Assembly: GCA_041166085.1 (NCBI GenBank)
Contig: JBEEFP010000050.1
Location: forward strand, 1-64,000
DNA from: JBEEFP01 sp041166085
Lineage (GTDB): Bacteria; Actinomycetota; Acidimicrobiia; Acidimicrobiales; JAFATL01
Length of the DNA: 64,000 nucleotides
Direction of reading: 5' to 3'
The translations under genes and the position numbers were made by a program. The notes beneath the pieces were generated by a model. That model saw only the letters and a list, made by a program, of their open reading frames with translations, was not told where the DNA came from and did no database searches. Positions 32,496-41,566 of the stretch are shown in pieces (position 1 is the first letter of the stretch; each line of letters begins with the position of its first letter).

Positions 32496-33536
32496 TCAGG
32501 TTCGGCTGCTCGAGGAGATCAGGACCTGCTTCAGGGCCTCGAACTCCTCGAGGCACTGGCCACTTCCGACGGCTACCGAGTGCAGCGGGTTCTTGGCGAT
32601 CACGATCGGCATGCCGGTCTCCGCCGACAGCCGGTGATCGATCCCGTGCAACAGGGCTCCCCCACCGGTGAGGACGATGCCCTGCTCCATGATGTCGGCC
32701 GCCAGCTCGGGCGGCGTCTTGTCGAGCGTCACCTTGACGGAGTCGACGATGGCAGCAACGGGCTCCTCGATGGCCAGCCGGATCTCCTCGGTGGTGGTGA
32801 CGATCGTCTTCGGCAGGCCGGTGATGAGGTCGCGGCCTCGGATCTCGGCGTGCAACTCGTCTTCGAGGGGATAGGCGGTTCCCAACGCGATCTTGATCTC
32901 CTCGGCGGTTCGTTCGCCGAGGGCGAGGCTGTATTCCTTCTTGATGTACTGGATGATGGCTTCGTCGAGCTCGTCGCCGCCGATGCGGATCGACTGGCTC
33001 GTGACGATGCCTCCGAGCGAGATGACGGCCACCTCGGTGGTGCCGCCGCCGATGTCCACCACCATGTTCCCGGTGGGTTCGTGGACAGGGAGCCCGGCGC
33101 CGATCGCGGCGGCCATGGGCTCTTCGATGATGTAGGCGGGCTTGCGGGCGCCGGCGTACTCAGCCGCTTCCTGCACGGCACGCTGCTCGACGCCGGTGAT
33201 GCCGGACGGCACGCAGATGACCATGCGGGGCTTGGCGAAGCGGCGCTGATGCACCCGGTGGATGAAGTACCGGAGCATCTTCTCGCAGATCTCGAAGTTG
33301 GCGATGACGCCGTCCTTCAGCGGGCGCACGGCCTGGATGTGTGCAGGCGTGCGGCCGATCATGCGCTTGGCCTCCGCGCCCACCGCGAGCGGACGGCCGT
33401 CCTTCACGTTGACAGCGACCACCGACGGCTCGTTGAGCACGATGCCGCGCCCGCGCACGTAGACGAGTGTGTTGGCGGTTCCCAGGTCGACGGCCATGTC
33501 GCGGCCAAGGAACGAAGAGAGGAAGTTGTCGGACAC
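32496..33536 (-). CDS. mreB: Actin-like rod-shape protein MreB
   Basis: The 346-residue actin homologue polymerises under the membrane and directs the elongasome. Nucleotide-binding motifs are visible as DLGTANTLVY, the second phosphate loop VDIGGGTTEVAVIS and the adenosine motif VLTGGGALLHGID. The GTG start lacks a close Shine-Dalgarno site. A TAGCCT -10 and a short hairpin lie upstream, so mreB may have its own promoter within the larger operon. Confidence 0.97.
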   Translation of the reverse strand: MSDNFLSSFLGRDMAVDLGTANTLVYVRGRGIVLNEPSVVAVNVKDGRPLAVGAEAKRMIGRTPAHIQAVRPLKDGVIANFEICEKMLRYFIHRVHQRRFAKPRMVICVPSGITGVEQRAVQEAAEYAGARKPAYIIEEPMAAAIGAGLPVHEPTGNMVVDIGGGTTEVAVISLGGIVTSQSIRIGGDELDEAIIQYIKKEYSLALGERTAEEIKIALGTAYPLEDELHAEIRGRDLITGLPKTIVTTTEEIRLAIEEPVAAIVDSVKVTLDKTPPELAADIMEQGIVLTGGGALLHGIDHRLSAETGMPIVIAKNPLHSVAVGSGQCLEEFEALKQVLISSSSRT

Positions 33537-33549
33537 GACGGAAGCGAAG

Positions 33550-33562
33550 CCCCCTCAGGGGG
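33550..33562. promoter_or_regulatory. Hairpin in the mreB leader
   Basis: CCCCC-TCA-GGGGG forms a 5-bp GC stem with a 3-base loop, about 14 bases upstream of the mreB start and downstream of the -10 box at 33578-33583. It could be a weak terminator for the upstream transcript or a translational element. Confidence 0.4.
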
Positions 33563-33577
33563 TTGAGGTCGTGCGAC

Positions 33578-33583
33578 AGGCTA
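33578..33583 (-). promoter_or_regulatory. -10 box TAGCCT upstream of mreB
   Basis: TAGCCT on the minus strand lies between ndk and mreB. It would give a leader of roughly 35 bases containing the GC hairpin. Confidence 0.4.
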
Positions 33584-33599
33584 TTGGACGGGACGCCGA

Positions 33600-34013
33600 T
33601 TAAGCCAGTCCCGGGAAAAAGATGGAAATTTCCCGCTTTGCGGAATCGGGTCCGTCCGACCCGTGCACGAGGTTCTCGGTGAGCTCCACCGCGAGGTCGC
33701 CGCGGATCGTGCCGGGCGCCGCTTCCTTGGGGTTGGTGGTGCCCATGAGGTTCCTGACGACCTTCCAGGTGTCCCCCGGGCCCTCGACCACGAGGAGCAT
33801 GGCGGGGCTGCGGGTGATGAAGGCCACGAGGTCGTCGTAGAACGGCTTGCCCTGGTGCTCCTCGTAGTGGCGGCCCGCGGTCGCTGCGTCGATGGTGCGC
33901 AGCTCGCCGGCCACGAGGGTCAGGCCCTTGCGTTCGAGGCGGGCGATGATCTCGCCGGCCAGGCCGCGCTCGACGGCGTCGGGCTTGCAGATGACGAGGG
34001 TGCGGTCAGCCAT
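33600..34013 (-). CDS. ndk: Nucleoside diphosphate kinase
   Basis: The 137-residue enzyme transfers the terminal phosphate between NTPs and NDPs through a phosphohistidine. The catalytic His lies in NLVHGSDGPDSA, and the N-terminal RTLVICKPDAVERGLAGEI is diagnostic. It overlaps the end of folC by 8 bases. A folC-ndk arrangement is common in actinobacteria. Confidence 0.97.
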   Translation of the reverse strand: MADRTLVICKPDAVERGLAGEIIARLERKGLTLVAGELRTIDAATAGRHYEEHQGKPFYDDLVAFITRSPAMLLVVEGPGDTWKVVRNLMGTTNPKEAAPGTIRGDLAVELTENLVHGSDGPDSAKREISIFFPGLA

Positions 34014-35304
34014 GGTCGGGCGAAGCTAGTACCGCGCGCGCCGCACCGACCAGGTAGAGGCTGCCCGTCACGAGGACGAGGTCGTCGACGTGGGCCGCGT
34101 CCACGGCGAGGCTCAGCGCCTCGGCGACTGACGTGGCCGGCACCGCCTCGGCGCCGAGCGACTTGGCTGCGTCCACGATGTCGGCCGCCGGCAGAGCCCG
34201 CGGCCACGGCGGCGGACAGGCGACCACGAGGCGGGCCTGTTCGGCGCCCAGGGCGCGCAGCAGCTCGACGGGGTCCTTGCCCGCGAAGCACCCGAAGACG
34301 ATCACACGACCCGACGCCGAGGAGAACTCCTCGTCGAGGGTGGCGGCGGCCGCGCGCGCGCCGGCGGCGTTGTGTGCGCCGTCGAGCACGACAAGGGGGC
34401 GGCGACCGACGATCTCCATGCGGCCGGGCGACCGCACCGTCGCCAGCCCCTCGGCCACGACCTCGGGTGTCAGGGGTTCGCCGAAGAATGCCTCGGCCGC
34501 GGCGAGGGCGATGGCCGCGTTGTCCCCCTGGTGGGCGCCGTGCAGGGGCAGGTACACGGCGTCGTAGGTCGCGCCGGGCGTGCGCAGGTCGAGCAGGCGG
34601 CCGCCATGAGCCACCGCGTTGGCGATGCACGCGAAGTCCTCGTTGCGCAGCCACGTGGTGGCCGCGCCCTCGCGCTCGAAGATGGGGACGAGGCCGGGAT
34701 CCGTCTCGCCCAGCACCAGGGTGGCACCCGGTTTGACGACGCCGGCCTTCTCGAAGGCGATGTCTTCGCGCGTCGGCCCGATGAACTCGAGGTGGTCGAG
34801 GGCCACGTTGGTGACGACCGCGACCGAGCCGTCGGCCACGTTGGTGGCATCGAAGCGGCCACCGAGACCCACCTCGACGACGGCCACGTCCACCGCGATG
34901 TCGGCGAACCAACGCAGCGCCGCGGCGGTGATCAGCTCGAACCAGGTGGGCATGTGGTCGATGAGGGCCTCGAGCTCGGCCAGCGCGCCGACCACCTCGG
35001 CGAAGGCGCCGTCGGAGATGGGCTCGCCGTTCCAGCTCATGCGCTCGTTGACGCGCTCGAGGTGGGGGCTCGTGAAGGTGCCGACCGAGAGCCCCTTGGC
35101 CTCCAGCAGGGCGGTGAGGATGCGGGCGGCCGACGTCTTGCCGTTGGTGCCGGTGATGTGCAGCACCGGGTACTGCTGCTGCGGATCGCCCATCACCGTC
35201 ATGAGGGCGCGCACGCCCTCGAGCTTGAAGGCGGCCTCGGGCGCGGGCACCGCCTCGCGGTTGACGCGCTGGTCCAGCCACGCAATCGCCTCTTCGTAGG
35301 TCAC
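34006..35304 (-). CDS. folC: Dihydrofolate/folylpolyglutamate synthase
   Basis: The 432-residue enzyme adds glutamate to dihydropteroate or folates using ATP. The Mur-ligase-type P-loop is HITGTNGKTSAARI. FTSPHLERVNERM and EVGLGGRFDATNV follow, and the C-terminal domain contains VLDGAHNAAGARA. The start is a GTG at 35304, preceded by GAGGGCAGC and 10 bases after the synthetase-like gene. The valS-folC neighbourhood is widespread, which matters for interpreting the upstream gene. Confidence 0.95.
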   Translation of the reverse strand: MTYEEAIAWLDQRVNREAVPAPEAAFKLEGVRALMTVMGDPQQQYPVLHITGTNGKTSAARILTALLEAKGLSVGTFTSPHLERVNERMSWNGEPISDGAFAEVVGALAELEALIDHMPTWFELITAAALRWFADIAVDVAVVEVGLGGRFDATNVADGSVAVVTNVALDHLEFIGPTREDIAFEKAGVVKPGATLVLGETDPGLVPIFEREGAATTWLRNEDFACIANAVAHGGRLLDLRTPGATYDAVYLPLHGAHQGDNAAIALAAAEAFFGEPLTPEVVAEGLATVRSPGRMEIVGRRPLVVLDGAHNAAGARAAAATLDEEFSSASGRVIVFGCFAGKDPVELLRALGAEQARLVVACPPPWPRALPAADIVDAAKSLGAEAVPATSVAEALSLAVDAAHVDDLVLVTGSLYLVGAARAVLASPDHG

Positions 35305-35314
35305 GCTGCCCTCG

Positions 35315-37066
35315 CTAGTCGCCGAGGAGCGGGGCGGCCAGCGCCTTGACACGGTCGACGGCGTCGGGACTGATGCCCTGCTCGAGGAGGCCGGCCAGCA
35401 GCGGGATGACGTCGCCGGGGGTGCCCGCCGTGAAGGCGGCGTCGTAGGCGATCAGCAGGTCCTCGATGCCGGCCTCGCCGATGGGCGGGTCGTCGATGGC
35501 GGCGACGAGGGCGCCGGCCGCGTCCAGGTCGAGTCCGCCGGCCAGCAGGGCGGCCCGCACCACGCGGGGCCCGACCTCGGACACCAGACGGGCCAGGTCC
35601 ACGGGCAGACGGGGGTCGGGGTCTTCCTCGGTGGCCACCACGTGGTGCACGGCGACGTTGCAGAACGGCACGACCCCCGCCAGCCACACGCCGAGGGCGG
35701 CCATGGGCAGGACCCACTTGACCACGCCGCTCGGTCCGACCACGAGGGTCGTGACCGGCGCCAGCTCGGCCGGTCCCTTCTCGGTCGCGGGCCAGCCACC
35801 GGCCGCGAGCGGCCACACCGCGCCGACGAATCGGGCGTCGAGCACGTCGTCCTCGGCGACGAGCGTGCCCATGCACTTGCCGCACGACGTCGAGGTCTCG
35901 ACGCTGACGGCGAGCTGGCCGCAGTCGAGGCACGCCGCCACCGGCACGGGCTGGCCCGCCCACACCTGGTGGCTCAGACACCAGTCGCCGCCCAGTCCGG
36001 CGCGGGCGATGAGCTCGTCGCGCGCCATGGGCGGGGCGAAGTCGATGCGGCTCTCGCGGACGGCGTCGGCCGCCGCCACCTCGAGATCGGCCATGGGCAG
36101 GAACCAGTGCCGTCCCCGCCTGGGCACGAGCACGGTCCCGCAGCGCCGGCACCGGTCCGACGGCTCGAGCCCGGGCCGCACCACGAGGACGTCCCCGTCG
36201 GCGGTGATGAGCTGGCGGGCCGCGGCCCGGGCCGCGAACCGGGCCAGGCCCTGCAGGGGTCCGTCGGAACGCACCACGCCGTCGGCGTCGAGCACGTCCA
36301 CCGGTAGCAGCCCGTGACGGCGGGCCCGCTCGAGGCCGGCCGCGTCGTGCGACGGGATCACGAGCTCGGGCGCTTCGATGCCGGCCTCGGCGATCACCGG
36401 CACCACCGTGCGGGCGACGGGCACCTCGACCTGGCTGCCGGCGGCCGGGTGGTCCTCGGGCACGACGACCGCCACCACGCCCGGGAGCAGCTCGGGGGCG
36501 ACGAGATCGACCTCCACGTCGAAGGTGACCTGGGGGCCGGTGGTCTCGGGCGGGCCCAGCTTGAGGGTGATGACCTCGGCGTCGAGTGCGGTGGGGATGG
36601 CGTCGGCCGGGTCGATGACCGTGCGGCAGCGGGGGCAGGTGGCCACGACCTGCTCCTGGCGGGTGAGCAGGCCCGCCTCGTAGAGACGGACGAAGGCGGT
36701 CCGGGCGGCGACGACAGGCGCCTCGGTGTCGAGGGCGTCGGCTCCCAGGTCGGCGCTGATCCCCGCCGCGGCCAGGTCGCGGGTCACCCGCTCGCGGGCC
36801 TCGGCCTCCTGGGCCCGCACCCGGTCGACGAAGGCGTCGCGGCCGAGGTCGGAGCGGCTGATGCCCTGGCGGGCCAGGTCCCGCTCGACCAGCGCTTGAC
36901 TCCCGAGGTCCCCGGCGAGTGTGGGGGCCTGCCACGTCCCCTCGGCTCCCTCGGACCGGGCCCGGCGCAGCAGGGCGTCCACCGACGCGAGGGTGGCGAG
37001 GTGGGCCAGGTGCAGCTCGCCGGTCAGGCGGACGGGGCTGGTGAGGATGCGGTACTGCTCGGGCAC
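35315..37066 (-). CDS. Degenerate valyl-tRNA-synthetase-like class I protein
   Basis: The 583-residue protein aligns by eye with ValRS along its length. The HIGH region reads TGELHLAH (residues 15-22). Knuckle-like pairs CPRC (144-147), CRRC (306-309), CLDC (379-382) and CGKC (395-398) are kept. DWCLSHQVWAGQPVPV (361-376) matches the ValRS DWCISRQLWWGHPIP block, and EDDVLDARF (405-413) matches the DVLDTWF block. The ValRS GTDHAGIATQ loop has become APTLAGDLGSQ, and the KMSKS segment has become PSGVVKWVLPMAALG (445-459). The protein is far shorter than ValRS (about 850-950 residues) and most of the anticodon-binding domain is missing. It sits where valS normally precedes folC. Synthetase activity is unlikely; a tRNA-, amino-acid- or regulatory-binding role is inferred. 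The frame is intact, so it is not a pseudogene. Confidence 0.8.
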   Translation of the reverse strand: MPEQYRILTSPVRLTGELHLAHLATLASVDALLRRARSEGAEGTWQAPTLAGDLGSQALVERDLARQGISRSDLGRDAFVDRVRAQEAEARERVTRDLAAAGISADLGADALDTEAPVVAARTAFVRLYEAGLLTRQEQVVATCPRCRTVIDPADAIPTALDAEVITLKLGPPETTGPQVTFDVEVDLVAPELLPGVVAVVVPEDHPAAGSQVEVPVARTVVPVIAEAGIEAPELVIPSHDAAGLERARRHGLLPVDVLDADGVVRSDGPLQGLARFAARAAARQLITADGDVLVVRPGLEPSDRCRRCGTVLVPRRGRHWFLPMADLEVAAADAVRESRIDFAPPMARDELIARAGLGGDWCLSHQVWAGQPVPVAACLDCGQLAVSVETSTSCGKCMGTLVAEDDVLDARFVGAVWPLAAGGWPATEKGPAELAPVTTLVVGPSGVVKWVLPMAALGVWLAGVVPFCNVAVHHVVATEEDPDPRLPVDLARLVSEVGPRVVRAALLAGGLDLDAAGALVAAIDDPPIGEAGIEDLLIAYDAAFTAGTPGDVIPLLAGLLEQGISPDAVDRVKALAAPLLGD

Positions 37067-37075
37067 GGTCGCCCG

Positions 37076-37081
37076 AGGTTA
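37076..37081 (-). promoter_or_regulatory. -10 box TAACCT of the synthetase-like gene
   Basis: TAACCT is followed by 9 bases and the GTG at 37066, consistent with a separate, nearly leaderless transcript. Confidence 0.45.
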
Positions 37082-37096
37082 CGGAGTGCTGGGTGC

Positions 37097-37663
37097 CTAA
37101 GCGACTTTGACCAGGATGGGCTCGCGGTCCTGGATCCGCTCCTTGGCATGGTCCGCCAGCTCCTCGGCCCGCTTGCGAGCCTGATCGGCGGCCTTCTCGG
37201 CCCGCTTCCGAGCCTGCTTGCCGGCGTGCTCGGCCCGCTTGGCCGCCTCGATGCGTGCCTTCCCGGCCCGCTTGCCGGCCTCCTTGCGGGCGGCCTTGGC
37301 CTGCTTGCGAGTCTGCTTGGCCGCCTGCTCGAGATGCGGCTTGGCCGTGTCCGCCGCCTCCTTGGCCCGCTCGCGGGCGACCTCGAGGGCGTGCTCGACA
37401 GCGGGACGGGCGATGCGGGCCGCCTCGGCGAAGCTGCCGGCCTTGAGCGCGGTGATGGCGCTCGCCTTGCGGGACTTGCGCTTGGAGCGACGATCGAGGA
37501 GCAGGCCGAGGACGGCGCCGCTGGCCGCGAAGGCACCGGCGGTCTTGGCCGCGTCGGTGGCGAGGTCCTCGGACTGGTCGTTGGGCGACTGGCTGCTCCG
37601 GTACACGGCGACGCCGACACCGGCGATGCCACCCAGGAGCGCGAACTTAACGAGCTTGGCCAT
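37097..37663 (-). CDS. Lys/Arg/Ala-rich helical membrane-tethered protein
   Basis: The 188-residue protein starts with a hydrophobic segment (LVKFALLGGIAGVGVAVY) and has a second one near 42-56. From about residue 60 to the end it is a highly charged, repetitive Ala/Lys/Arg/Glu helix with units such as AKRAEHAGKQARKRAEKAAD, like histone H1-type or phasin-like tails. I do not recognise a family. It could bind nucleic acid or anionic polymer at the membrane. It lies between clpX and the synthetase-like gene, with its own TAGGTT box 6 bases before the ATG. Confidence 0.72.
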   Translation of the reverse strand: MAKLVKFALLGGIAGVGVAVYRSSQSPNDQSEDLATDAAKTAGAFAASGAVLGLLLDRRSKRKSRKASAITALKAGSFAEAARIARPAVEHALEVARERAKEAADTAKPHLEQAAKQTRKQAKAARKEAGKRAGKARIEAAKRAEHAGKQARKRAEKAADQARKRAEELADHAKERIQDREPILVKVA

Positions 37664-37669
37664 GGGGGG

Positions 37670-37675
37670 AACCTA
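37670..37675 (-). promoter_or_regulatory. -10 box TAGGTT of the Lys/Ala-rich gene
   Basis: TAGGTT is followed by six C residues and the ATG at 37663, so the transcript is probably leaderless. Confidence 0.5.
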
Positions 37676-37731
37676 CCCCCGCGCTGCCTTCTTGACTCCC
37701 GAGGAGCCGAGGGGGAAGGGGGCGACGCGCG

Positions 37732-39006
<1,275 letters not shown>

Positions 39007-39022
39007 TGTCCCCCCAGCCTCC

Positions 39023-39658
39023 TTATGCGACGCCCGCGGCTTGCGGGACCTGTGCCAGTTCGCGAGTCGTGATGACCTCGTCGACGATGCCGTACTCACG
39101 AGCTTCTTCTGCGCTCATGATGAAGTCGCGATCGGTGTCGTGCTTGACCTTCTCGATGGTCTGACCCGTGTGGTGGGCCAGCATGGCGTCGAGGAGATCG
39201 CGCATGCGCAGGATCTCCTTGGCCTGGATCTCGATGTCGGCGGCCTGGCCCGCAGCACCGCCGTAGGGCTGGTGGATGAGGACCCGTGCGTGGGGCAGGG
39301 CGAAGCGCTTGCCCTTGCTGCCGGCGGCCAGCAGCACCGCCGCGGCCGACGCGGCCTGCCCGTAGCAGAACGTGGAGATCTCGTTCTTCACGAACTGGAT
39401 GGTGTCGTAGATCGCGAAGAGGGCGGTGATGTCGCCACCGGGTGAGTTGATGTAGAGGCTGATCTCGCGGTCGGGGTTCTCCGACTCGAGGAACAGGATC
39501 TGCGCGCACACCAGGTTGGCGATGGTGTCGTCGATGGGCGTGCCCAAGAAGATGATGTGGTCCTTGAGCAGCCGGGAGTACAGGTCGAAGGCCCGCTCGC
39601 CCCGGTTCGTCGACTCGACGACCGTGGGAACGAGGTAGTTGTACGCGGGCTGGATCAC
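39023..39658 (-). CDS. clpP: ATP-dependent Clp protease proteolytic subunit
   Basis: The 211-residue serine peptidase forms the Clp barrel. Catalytic residues are Ser104 in GQAASAAAV and His129 in LIHQPYGG, with the Asp in the DTDRD stretch at 174-178. The oxyanion region INSPGGDI is present. The start is a GTG overlapping the tig stop by 4 bases. Only one clpP is present here, although actinobacteria often carry two. Confidence 0.97.
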   Translation of the reverse strand: MIQPAYNYLVPTVVESTNRGERAFDLYSRLLKDHIIFLGTPIDDTIANLVCAQILFLESENPDREISLYINSPGGDITALFAIYDTIQFVKNEISTFCYGQAASAAAVLLAAGSKGKRFALPHARVLIHQPYGGAAGQAADIEIQAKEILRMRDLLDAMLAHHTGQTIEKVKHDTDRDFIMSAEEAREYGIVDEVITTRELAQVPQAAGVA

Positions 39659-41085
39659 GACTGGAGCTGCTCCTCTTCTGCTTGCTCTTGTTGCGTTTCC
39701 TCTTGCGCTGGGGCCTCGTCTGCGGGGGCTGCTTCGTCGCCGGCGTCCTCGCCGGTTGCCTCATCCAAACCGTTGGTACCGGGGAGCTGCAGTTCGGCCC
39801 GGTCGATGGTGTGGCCCTCAGTGTCGACGATCTCGACGTGCTCGAGTAGCCACGCCAACGCCTTGCCCTTCCTGATGTCCGAGCGTACCGCCTGCATCTG
39901 GTCTGCACGTTCGAGTTGGCGGCGGAGCTGGGCGGGCTTCTGTTCGAAGCGTTCGGCCAGACGCTCGATCTCGGTGTCGACGTCGGCGTCGGTGGCCTCG
40001 ATGCTTTCGGCCTCGACGACGGCGCGCAGTGCCAGGTCGGCCTTGACCGCCTCGGTTGCGGCGGAACGCAGGTCCTCGATGAGCTGCTCCTGGCTCTGGC
40101 CCGTGGCCTCCAGCCAGCCGCCGAGCTCCATGCCCTGGGACTCGAGGCGGTGCGACAGGTCGTGCAGACGGCGTTCCATCTCGGCGCCGACGAGGGGCTC
40201 GGGCGCGTCGTCGTCGACCAGCTTCACCAGCTCGTGCACGACCTCGTCGCGCAGGGCCAGCTGGGCCTGCACCTTGCGCACCATCGACAGCCGGTTGCGA
40301 ATGTCGTCCTTGAGCGCGTCGACCGTCTCGAACTCCGAGGCCTCGCCCGCCCACTCGTCGGTGACGTCGGGGAGGATCATCTCCTTGACGTCTTTGACGA
40401 GAATCTGGAACGACACCTCGTCGTCCGGAGTATCAGAGAGCTTGGCGTTGAACTTGAGGATGTCGCCGACCTTGGCGCCCCGCAGCTGCTCGTCGAGCTC
40501 GGGGACCATGGCGCCGCTGCCGACCTCGTAGAGCTCGTCGTCGGCCTGCTGCAGCGTCTCGTCGTGCCGGTAGATCTTGCGGTCGATGGTGACGTGGTCG
40601 CCGTCGTGCGCAGGGCGGTTCACCGGATTGAGCTGCGCGTCGTTGCGACGCAGCCGATCGACCTGGGCGTCGATCTCGGCTTCCGACGGGTCGAGCCCGG
40701 GCAGGGTCACCTGCAGGTTCTGGTACCCGGCCACGTTGATCTGCGGCATGACCTGCACGACCGCGTCGAAGGCCACCGGCCCCGACTCCTCGCCGGAGGT
40801 GATGTCGATCTCCGGCGGGGCGATGGGGTCGATGTCGGATTCCTGCAGGGCCTTGGCGTAGTAGTCGGGCAGCGCGTCGCGCAGTGCCTCCTGCCGGGCC
40901 GCCTCGGCACCGATGCGGGCCTCGATGATGCGACGGGGCGCCTTGCCCGGACGGAACCCGGGGATGCGCACCTCACGGGCGATCTTGCGGAAGGCGGCGT
41001 CGAGGGCCTTCTCGAACTCCTGCTCGTCGACCTCGACGGAGAGCTTGACCTTGTTCCCCTCGAGGGGCTCGACCGTCGACTTCAT
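39655..41085 (-). CDS. tig: Trigger factor
   Basis: The 476-residue chaperone binds nascent chains at the ribosome exit. The N-terminal ribosome-binding signature is PGFRPGKAPRRIIEARIG, the peptidyl-prolyl isomerase domain is at about 160-245 and the helical C-terminal domain follows. The last 40 residues are acidic and Gln/Glu-rich. A TACACT box ends 9 bases before the ATG, so this is probably the first gene of the tig-clpP-clpX unit and of the long minus-strand core block. Confidence 0.96.
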   Translation of the reverse strand: MKSTVEPLEGNKVKLSVEVDEQEFEKALDAAFRKIAREVRIPGFRPGKAPRRIIEARIGAEAARQEALRDALPDYYAKALQESDIDPIAPPEIDITSGEESGPVAFDAVVQVMPQINVAGYQNLQVTLPGLDPSEAEIDAQVDRLRRNDAQLNPVNRPAHDGDHVTIDRKIYRHDETLQQADDELYEVGSGAMVPELDEQLRGAKVGDILKFNAKLSDTPDDEVSFQILVKDVKEMILPDVTDEWAGEASEFETVDALKDDIRNRLSMVRKVQAQLALRDEVVHELVKLVDDDAPEPLVGAEMERRLHDLSHRLESQGMELGGWLEATGQSQEQLIEDLRSAATEAVKADLALRAVVEAESIEATDADVDTEIERLAERFEQKPAQLRRQLERADQMQAVRSDIRKGKALAWLLEHVEIVDTEGHTIDRAELQLPGTNGLDEATGEDAGDEAAPADEAPAQEETQQEQAEEEQLQS

Positions 41086-41094
41086 GCGGGGGCG

Positions 41095-41100
41095 AGTGTA
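41095..41100 (-). promoter_or_regulatory. -10 box TACACT of tig
   Basis: TACACT is followed by 9 bases and the tig ATG on the minus strand. Confidence 0.5.
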
Positions 41101-41251
41101 CCGGCGGGGGTCTCCAATCCCGACACCCTGCTTATTGCGCCAGCTCGGCTCCGCCTCGCCAGCGCGGTGCTGACGGGGACCCCAACCCCGTCAGCGGCAA
41201 CTCGTCGGGTGCGCGCCTTGCCGTCGGTACGATTGCTGGCTCCAGCACATT

Positions 41252-41325
41252 CGGGGAGTGGCGCAGTGGTAGCGCAAGGCTGCATTGCGGGGGCAGGCGC
41301 CCCGCCTGTCCCCAGTACGATCACC
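41252..41325 (+). pseudogene. tRNA-Pro-like remnant
   Basis: The first 25 bases (41252-41276) are identical to the 5' part of the intact tRNA-Pro at 41331-41355, covering the acceptor strand and D-arm. The following bases still resemble its anticodon arm with insertions. The T-arm is lost and replaced by a hairpin (GGGGGCAGGC with GCCTGTCCCC, loop GCCCC). No functional cloverleaf can be drawn. Confidence 0.6.
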
Positions 41326-41330
41326 GCGAC

Positions 41331-41402
41331 CGGGGAGTGGCGCAGTGGTAGCGCACCTGCTTTGGGGGCAGGCGGTCGGGGGTTCAAATCCCCCCTCCCC
41401 GA
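41331..41402 (+). tRNA. tRNA-Pro (TGG)
   Basis: A 72-base cloverleaf fits. The acceptor pairs CGGGGAG/CTCCCCG, the D-stem is GCGC/GCGC, the anticodon stem is CCTGC/GCAGG with loop TTTGGGG (anticodon TGG), and the T-stem is GGGGG/CCCCC with loop TTCAAAT. CCA is not encoded. Confidence 0.92.
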
Positions 41403-41424
41403 CGGCTAGCGTGCCAAGATCCGT

Positions 41425-41496
41425 GCGGGTGTAGCTCAATGGCTAGAGCTCCAGCCTTCCAAGCTGGTGACGCGGGTTCGACTCCCGTCACCCGCT
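41425..41496 (+). tRNA. tRNA-Gly (TCC)
   Basis: A 72-base cloverleaf fits. The acceptor pairs GCGGGTG/CACCCGC, the anticodon stem is CCAGC/GCTGG with loop CTTCCAA (anticodon TCC), and the T-arm GCGGG-TTCGACT-CCCGT has one wobble pair. The discriminator T is followed by CCA. Confidence 0.93.
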
Positions 41497-41566
41497 CCAA
41501 TCTGCAAGTGAGGGTCTCCTGAACCGGGCTGCTGCAAGGAACGTTCTGGCCATCCTGACGCTGGCG

